From the NCBI GenBank assembly GCA_049650345.1, contig JBARZY010000033.1, positions 1-28,866 on the forward strand: a DNA stretch of 28,866 nucleotides, in the 5' to 3' direction. This document shows positions 24,334 through 28,866 of the stretch, in pieces. A program made the position numbers and the translations under genes. Under the pieces are notes generated by a model, which did no database searches, was not told the DNA's origin, and saw only the letters and a program-made list of their open reading frames with translations. Position 1 is the stretch's first letter. Every line of letters begins with the position of its first letter. Origin of the DNA: Glaciecola sp049650345. Its GTDB lineage: Bacteria; Pseudomonadota; Gammaproteobacteria; Enterobacterales; Alteromonadaceae.

Positions 24334-25949
24334 GACTGAACCTCAATTATATGGTTATGAATGTGCCAAGTTTGCGAAAACCACGTTTCTGGCAAGGGTT
24401 TATGAGACGCCCATACAACCGTTTTGTGCTTGAGTTTTTGGTGAATAAGAGCGGATAAATGCTCATGTTGCTGATGGGTTAAATGCGCAGTGGGTTCATC
24501 CAGTAAAATAATGTCTTTGTTCATTAGCATTATGCGCGCTAGCGATAGTCGCTGTGCCTCGCCTCCTGATAGCGCGGCATTGTCGCCAAGAACGGTATCA
24601 AGCCCATTTTCAAGGTTTGCCAACCAGTTACTAAGGTCTACATCGTGTAGGGCTTGAATAATAAGCGAGTCGGCAATAGTGTGGCCTAAAGTCATATTGT
24701 CTCTGAGCGATTTATTTAGCACAGCAACTTGTTGGGTTAACAAACCTACTTTTCCTTGCAGGCAATGAGATGCTGCCCTAAATCCGCATAAGGCTTCAAG
24801 TAATACTGTTTTACCTGCACCGGAATTGCCTGTTAGTCGCGTCCATTGTTGGTTTTGTAGGCTCAACTTTTTAGCGCGTAAATGAGGTTCGTCTACGGTA
24901 AAGTTGAGCCATGCCATATTGCTTGCAGGATTGTGCTGATGATGGTCTTCTTCAAATAACGGTGCAATACGCTGTGCTGCGGCCTCTGCTTTGGCTTTTT
25001 GATGATAATAGCGCCCCAAGGTGCGTAGCTCAGAGAATAACAAGGGCGCAACCAACAGCATAAACAAGCCTAATTGTAGCGTAATAGTGGGCCCAATCGA
25101 CAATTCGCCCAACAAGCTAAAGCCAATAAAAACCGCGACTAAAGCCATGGCTACCGTGGCAAAGAAGTCGAGCACGGTGGTAGATAAAAACGCAATAGAC
25201 ACCACTCGCATGGTATTGCGATTAACGATATCGCTAGCGTGTGATAAACGCTTAAGTTGCGCGGGATGCTGACCAGTAACAGTAATAAGAGACAGGGCTT
25301 TTAGGCGGTCAGAAAACATGTCACCCAAGCGTTCAAGGGCCACAAAGTGTTTACTGTGTATTGCGGTGGCGCCTCTACCCACCAAAATCATAAACAAGGG
25401 AACAATAGGCATGGTGATAAACATGGTTGTCGCCACCACGTAGTTTATTGGAAAAATAACCAGCAATACTACTATTGGCCCTACGCCTGCTAACCATTTT
25501 TGAATGCTGTATTGGGTGAGAAACTCGCCTATATCGGGCACATTGATTAAAAAAAGTTGCTGCCAAAAAGTACTTGAATAGCGCTTGGTCAGGGCCAATT
25601 GCTGCGATTCGAGTATATGATGCAATCTGCCTTCGAGTTTGTGTTCCAGTTTTGTTTTTATCGAATGGCGCATGGCGTCTTGTATAAACGCACAGACCGC
25701 CCATGTAAGCATAGCGAGTATAAAAGGGAGTAGATTGTGCGCATTGCTAAAGGGTACAGCCTGCTGCAGTGGCGTGGTTTCATTCACGATGCCGTGCACA
25801 ATGGAAGCCAAGAACCAAAATGCACTGATTTGTGCAGCAAGCTGTATTAAACGAACAACGAACACCTGAATTTGCCAACCACGAGCATATTGTGCTTGTT
25901 TTTTTAGCCATGCAGTTGCAGCTTGTTCAGGTGTCGTTGAAGTAGGCAT
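24330..25949 (-). CDS. cydD: Thiol-reductant ABC exporter subunit CydD
   Basis: A 539-aa ABC half-transporter, partner of CydC. The six-helix membrane domain includes PIVPLFMILVGRGATAIHSKHFVALERLGDMFSDRLKAL, which matches the CydD pattern of an intracellular loop. The ATPase has Walker A GNSGAGKT (374-381), LSGGEAQRLSLAR (460-472) and Walker B IILLDEP. It begins two bases after the cydX stop and overlaps cydC by 4 nt, so it belongs to the oxidase operon. Confidence 0.92.
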   Translation of the reverse strand: MPTSTTPEQAATAWLKKQAQYARGWQIQVFVVRLIQLAAQISAFWFLASIVHGIVNETTPLQQAVPFSNAHNLLPFILAMLTWAVCAFIQDAMRHSIKTKLEHKLEGRLHHILESQQLALTKRYSSTFWQQLFLINVPDIGEFLTQYSIQKWLAGVGPIVVLLVIFPINYVVATTMFITMPIVPLFMILVGRGATAIHSKHFVALERLGDMFSDRLKALSLITVTGQHPAQLKRLSHASDIVNRNTMRVVSIAFLSTTVLDFFATVAMALVAVFIGFSLLGELSIGPTITLQLGLFMLLVAPLLFSELRTLGRYYHQKAKAEAAAQRIAPLFEEDHHQHNPASNMAWLNFTVDEPHLRAKKLSLQNQQWTRLTGNSGAGKTVLLEALCGFRAASHCLQGKVGLLTQQVAVLNKSLRDNMTLGHTIADSLIIQALHDVDLSNWLANLENGLDTVLGDNAALSGGEAQRLSLARIMLMNKDIILLDEPTAHLTHQQHEHLSALIHQKLKHKTVVWASHKPLPETWFSQTWHIHNHIIEVQS

Positions 25950-25951
25950 TA

Positions 25952-26062
25952 TTATGATTCGTCCGTTCTGTCCATGTTTTCAGTAGACTCTAGCCACATC
26001 GCATTGATAATGGCAAACGAACAGGCGAGTAACACGCCTAATATCCAAGTGAAATACCACAT
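25952..26062 (-). CDS. cydX: Cytochrome bd oxidase small subunit CydX
   Basis: A 36-aa protein starting MWYFTWILGVLLACSFAIIN, the unmistakable CydX/YbgT pattern (MWYFxWILGxxLAC). One membrane helix fills residues about 4-24, followed by a charged tail. AAGGAAAAACT precedes the ATG. It lies 13 nt after cydB and two before cydD. CydX stabilises the haem site of the bd oxidase. It is easily missed because of its length. Confidence 0.93.
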   Translation of the reverse strand: MWYFTWILGVLLACSFAIINAMWLESTENMDRTDES

Positions 26063-26075
26063 AGTTTTTCCTTAA

Positions 26076-27212
26076 TTAATAAATTGCATGAGACTTGTTT
26101 AAGTCAGATTGTTTAATGCGACCGCGCATAACCCAAAAACCGTATAAGGTATAGGCCAATACAATGGGCACAAAAATACAGGCCACAATAAACATGGTTT
26201 GTAGGGTTAGTTGTGACGAAGTTGCATCCCATACTGTTAAGCTAGCATTTGGCATGGTACTACTGGGCATCAAAAAGGGGAACATTGAACATCCTGCTGT
26301 GAGGATAATGCCGGCAATGCTAAGTGCACTTGCGACAAACGCATAGCCACTTTTAGCTGTGTACGAGGTGAAAGCACAAGCCAGTGCTCCGCCAATACCA
26401 AGCACTGGCGCTACAATCATCCACGGGTACAGGCTGTAGTTGCTCAACCAAGCGCCAGAAACCACGTCAACGGTTTTGTTTAAGGGATTGCTGGTTGCCA
26501 CAGTATCTATTGTTGAGGTAATCACAAAGCCATCTACACCAAACGTTAAATATATTCCGGCTAGACTAAATAAAGCCGCAGTGGCCAATGATAATACAAC
26601 CGATACTGCGCGGGCCCGATGGTACAAGTTACTGTCGGTTTTAAGCTGTAACCATGTGGCCCCGTGGTTTAGAAGCATGGCCACGGATACCAGGCCGCTT
26701 AATAACGCAAAGGGTGTGAGTAAGCCAAAGAAACTGCCGGTGTAAGTAGCCTTTAATGTGTCATCAAGTTCAAAAGGCACGCCCAGTAGTAAATTACCAA
26801 AGGCCACGCCAAATATTAATGATGGAATAATGCCACCAGCAAACAAGGCCCAATCCCACATGCTGCGCCATTTTTGATGTGGCAGTTTACCTCTGTAGTC
26901 AAAACCAAGTGGGCGCATCCACAATGCTATTAAGGTAAGCGCTAAGGCTAAGTAAAAGCCTGAAAACGCAGTGGCATAAATTAATGGCCATGCCGCAAAT
27001 ATTGCGCCGCCTGCGGTAATAAACCAAACCTGATTACCGTCCCAGTGCGGGCCAATGGTGTTAATCATTACCCGTCGGTCGGCGTCGGTTTTGCCTACTA
27101 AGGTAAGCAATGCGCCAACACCCAAATCAAAGCCATCGGTAACCGCAAAGCCAATCAGCAATACGCCTACCAATATCCACCAAACTAGTCGTAAAAATTC
27201 GTAGTCAATCAT
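26076..27212 (-). CDS. cydB: Cytochrome bd ubiquinol oxidase subunit II
   Basis: A 378-aa inner-membrane protein. The start MIDYEFLRLVWWILVGVLLIGFAVTDGFDLGVG is diagnostic, as are GPHWDGNQVWFITAGGAIFAAWP and RPLGFDYRGK. Eight to nine hydrophobic segments and normal length. Its ATG overlaps the cydA stop (ATGA). CydB pairs with CydA in the quinol oxidase, which works at low oxygen. Confidence 0.97.
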   Translation of the reverse strand: MIDYEFLRLVWWILVGVLLIGFAVTDGFDLGVGALLTLVGKTDADRRVMINTIGPHWDGNQVWFITAGGAIFAAWPLIYATAFSGFYLALALTLIALWMRPLGFDYRGKLPHQKWRSMWDWALFAGGIIPSLIFGVAFGNLLLGVPFELDDTLKATYTGSFFGLLTPFALLSGLVSVAMLLNHGATWLQLKTDSNLYHRARAVSVVLSLATAALFSLAGIYLTFGVDGFVITSTIDTVATSNPLNKTVDVVSGAWLSNYSLYPWMIVAPVLGIGGALACAFTSYTAKSGYAFVASALSIAGIILTAGCSMFPFLMPSSTMPNASLTVWDATSSQLTLQTMFIVACIFVPIVLAYTLYGFWVMRGRIKQSDLNKSHAIY

Positions 27213-28795
27213 AAGGGCGCTCCTTGCGATGTTGTAGGCATATTTGACTGCTCTTCTAAAGCTTGCTGCGCTTCAGCAAAGGTGGCTGATGGCCCTTTTT
27301 TGGCATACTTCTGCATTAAGTAAAACGCGGCAACAAACATAAGCGCGTAAAAACTAGAATAGGCAACCATGGTGATCACTACGTCGCTCACGCTTAAATT
27401 GGATACTGATGTGTGCACGGGCAGAATTTCTGCAATAGACCAAGGCTGACGCCCGTATTCTGCAACAAACCAACCCGCTTCAGACGCTATCCACGGCAAT
27501 GGTAAGCTCCATAAGGCCGCTTTTAGTAACCAGCGCGGCTTGGTAATTTGATGTTTGGTGCTGTAGTAAAACGCCAAGGCAAACAGCACTAACATTGCAA
27601 AACCGGCCGCCACCATTATGCGAAAACTCCAAAATAAAGGTGCAACTGCGGGGATGCTGTAATCCACTGCTTTAGCAATTGCTTGCTCGCTAGGATTGGT
27701 AATGTCATCGACAAAGGGTTCTAGTAACAATGCGTAGCCTAAGTCATTTTTGTGTTGCTCAAATGTTTGTTGCTCTTCAATGCTGGCTTCGCCTGAACGC
27801 ATTTTGTCTAGTACTTCGTAGGCTTTTATGCCTGATAATATGCGCTCGCGATGCGCAATTTTATGATCGTGCAAACCAATCACCTCTTCATCAAGAGACC
27901 GCGTGGCAATAATGCCCATTGCATACGGAATTTGTATGGCATAGTCCACTTCTTGGGTGGCGTCATTAGGTAGGCCTACTAAGGTAAACGGAGCCGGCGC
28001 TGGGTGGGTATGGTATTCAGCTTCTACTGCAGCAAGTTTTACTTTTTGTACATCACCCAGTTCGTAACCACTTTCATCGCCCAATACAATAACCGACATT
28101 ACCGACAACAAACCAAAGCTAGCAGCAATGGCAAATGAACGTCGAGCAAAAGCAATGTCTTTGTTTTTGAGTAAATAGTATGACGAAATAGCCAATACAA
28201 AAATGGCGGCGGTAACATAACCAGCCGACACAGTATGGACAAATTTAACTTGTGCCACAGGGTTAAAAACCACCTCTGAAAAGCTGGTCATTTCCATGCG
28301 CATTGATTCAAAGTTAAACTCAGAACCTACGGGATGCTGCATCCACCCGTTAGCTATAAGTATCCAAAGCGCCGAGAAGTTAGAGCCAATGGCGACTAAC
28401 CATGTTGCCATTAAGTGTTTCACTTTTGACATGCGATCCCAGCCAAAAAAGAACAAACCAACAAAGGTAGATTCTAAAAAGAAGGCCATTAGCCCTTCAA
28501 TTGCGAGGGGTGCGCCAAATATGTCACCCACATAATGTGAGTAATAAGACCAATTCATACCAAATTGGAATTCCATGGTTAAGCCAGTTGCTACACCAAT
28601 CGCAAAATTGATACCAAAAAGCTTGCCCCAAAACTTGGTCATTTGTTTGTAGATTTCTTTGCCTGTCATTACATACACCGACTCCATAATGGCTAACATA
28701 AAGGTTAGACCAAGTGTAAGTGGCACAAATATGAAATGAAACATGGCGGTCATGGCAAATTGCCAACGAGATAACTCAACTAAGGTCTCGTTCAT
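27209..28795 (-). CDS. cydA: Cytochrome bd ubiquinol oxidase subunit I
   Basis: A 528-aa inner-membrane subunit that oxidises ubiquinol and holds haems b558, b595 and d. The start MNETLVELSRWQFAMTAMFHFIFVPLTLG includes the haem-ligand His20. Later come the GWFVAEYGRQPW motif and the long quinol-binding loop (about 250-390), giving the length of the E. coli-type long Q-loop form. An upstream in-frame ATG at 28855 is rejected because AGGAG lies at the right distance from 28795 and the family begins there. It is the first gene of cydABXDC. Confidence 0.97.
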   Translation of the reverse strand: MNETLVELSRWQFAMTAMFHFIFVPLTLGLTFMLAIMESVYVMTGKEIYKQMTKFWGKLFGINFAIGVATGLTMEFQFGMNWSYYSHYVGDIFGAPLAIEGLMAFFLESTFVGLFFFGWDRMSKVKHLMATWLVAIGSNFSALWILIANGWMQHPVGSEFNFESMRMEMTSFSEVVFNPVAQVKFVHTVSAGYVTAAIFVLAISSYYLLKNKDIAFARRSFAIAASFGLLSVMSVIVLGDESGYELGDVQKVKLAAVEAEYHTHPAPAPFTLVGLPNDATQEVDYAIQIPYAMGIIATRSLDEEVIGLHDHKIAHRERILSGIKAYEVLDKMRSGEASIEEQQTFEQHKNDLGYALLLEPFVDDITNPSEQAIAKAVDYSIPAVAPLFWSFRIMVAAGFAMLVLFALAFYYSTKHQITKPRWLLKAALWSLPLPWIASEAGWFVAEYGRQPWSIAEILPVHTSVSNLSVSDVVITMVAYSSFYALMFVAAFYLMQKYAKKGPSATFAEAQQALEEQSNMPTTSQGAPL

Positions 28796-28866
28796 GCTGC
28801 TTCTCCTAGCGTGCTGATACGCGATAAACATTATCGTATAAGGTCTAGATAGCATGAGGCGTGCCA
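28796..28866 (-). promoter_or_regulatory. Leader/promoter region of the cyd operon
   Basis: A perfect dyad CGATAA-ACA-TTATCG at 28822-28836 lies 27 bp before the cydA start. TATACG / GATAAT boxes next to it may be the -10. The dyad does not fit the FNR spacing. The regulator cannot be named and most of the promoter lies outside the window. Confidence 0.4.

Noticed and set aside
28822..28836. FNR site in front of cydA
   Set aside because: The half-sites GAT and ATC are seven bases apart rather than four, and the TTG/CAA ends are missing.

Overview
The window reads as a chromosomal segment of a marine gammaproteobacterium, most likely of the order Alteromonadales. This is a judgement from protein style: an AzgA-type permease, an Ohr/OhrR pair, TonB receptors, a short PstS-like protein next to a porin, and a cydABX-cydDC cluster. 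No rRNA or marker gene is present to confirm it. I see no tRNA, rRNA, CRISPR array or transposase.

Positions 1-5601 are one end of a mobile DNA element. A minus-strand operon runs AlpA-like regulator > small Cys-containing protein > RHH-like accessory protein > TraD/TrwB coupling ATPase > MobF (TraI/TrwC) relaxase-helicase. The relaxase runs off the left edge. Every junction is a 4-nt ATGA overlap, so translation is probably coupled throughout. A divergent 422-aa protein with a CxxC...CxxH metal-site pattern and a C-terminal HTH faces this operon and matches no family I recognise. No type IV secretion or integrase gene is visible, so I cannot tell an integrated mobilizable element from a conjugative one. 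The boundary must lie between 5601 and elbB.

Positions 5795-8334 hold core and stress genes: elbB, a DUF3299 protein, and a divergent ohrR/ohr organic-peroxide pair. The ohrR-ohr intergenic region has two TTTGCATGCAAA palindromes. Downstream of ohrR is the 3' stump of a deleted quinone-oxidoreductase-like gene.

Positions 8524-19577 are dominated by nutrient scavenging. They contain a Tat-exported PhoD phosphatase and a TonB receptor with a strong Pho box. They also contain an exported MTA/SAH-nucleosidase-like enzyme with an AzgA-type purine permease, and a short PstS-like protein with a porin. Two diguanylate cyclase loci are interspersed. One of them (16543-17809) is a scrambled gene whose second half is still an intact GGDEF module.

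Positions 19663-28795 are all on the minus strand: cydA-cydB-cydX-cydD-cydC (cytochrome bd oxidase and its assembly exporter), then fiu-like TonB siderophore receptor and piuC/ybiX-type hydroxylase. A Fur box overlaps the cydC stop codon and lies just upstream of the receptor. Together the genes describe a cell that reacts to phosphate, purine, iron and oxygen limitation and to peroxide stress. The least explained parts are the 422-aa mobile-element protein, the exported-nucleosidase/permease pair and the Pho-box TonB receptor.
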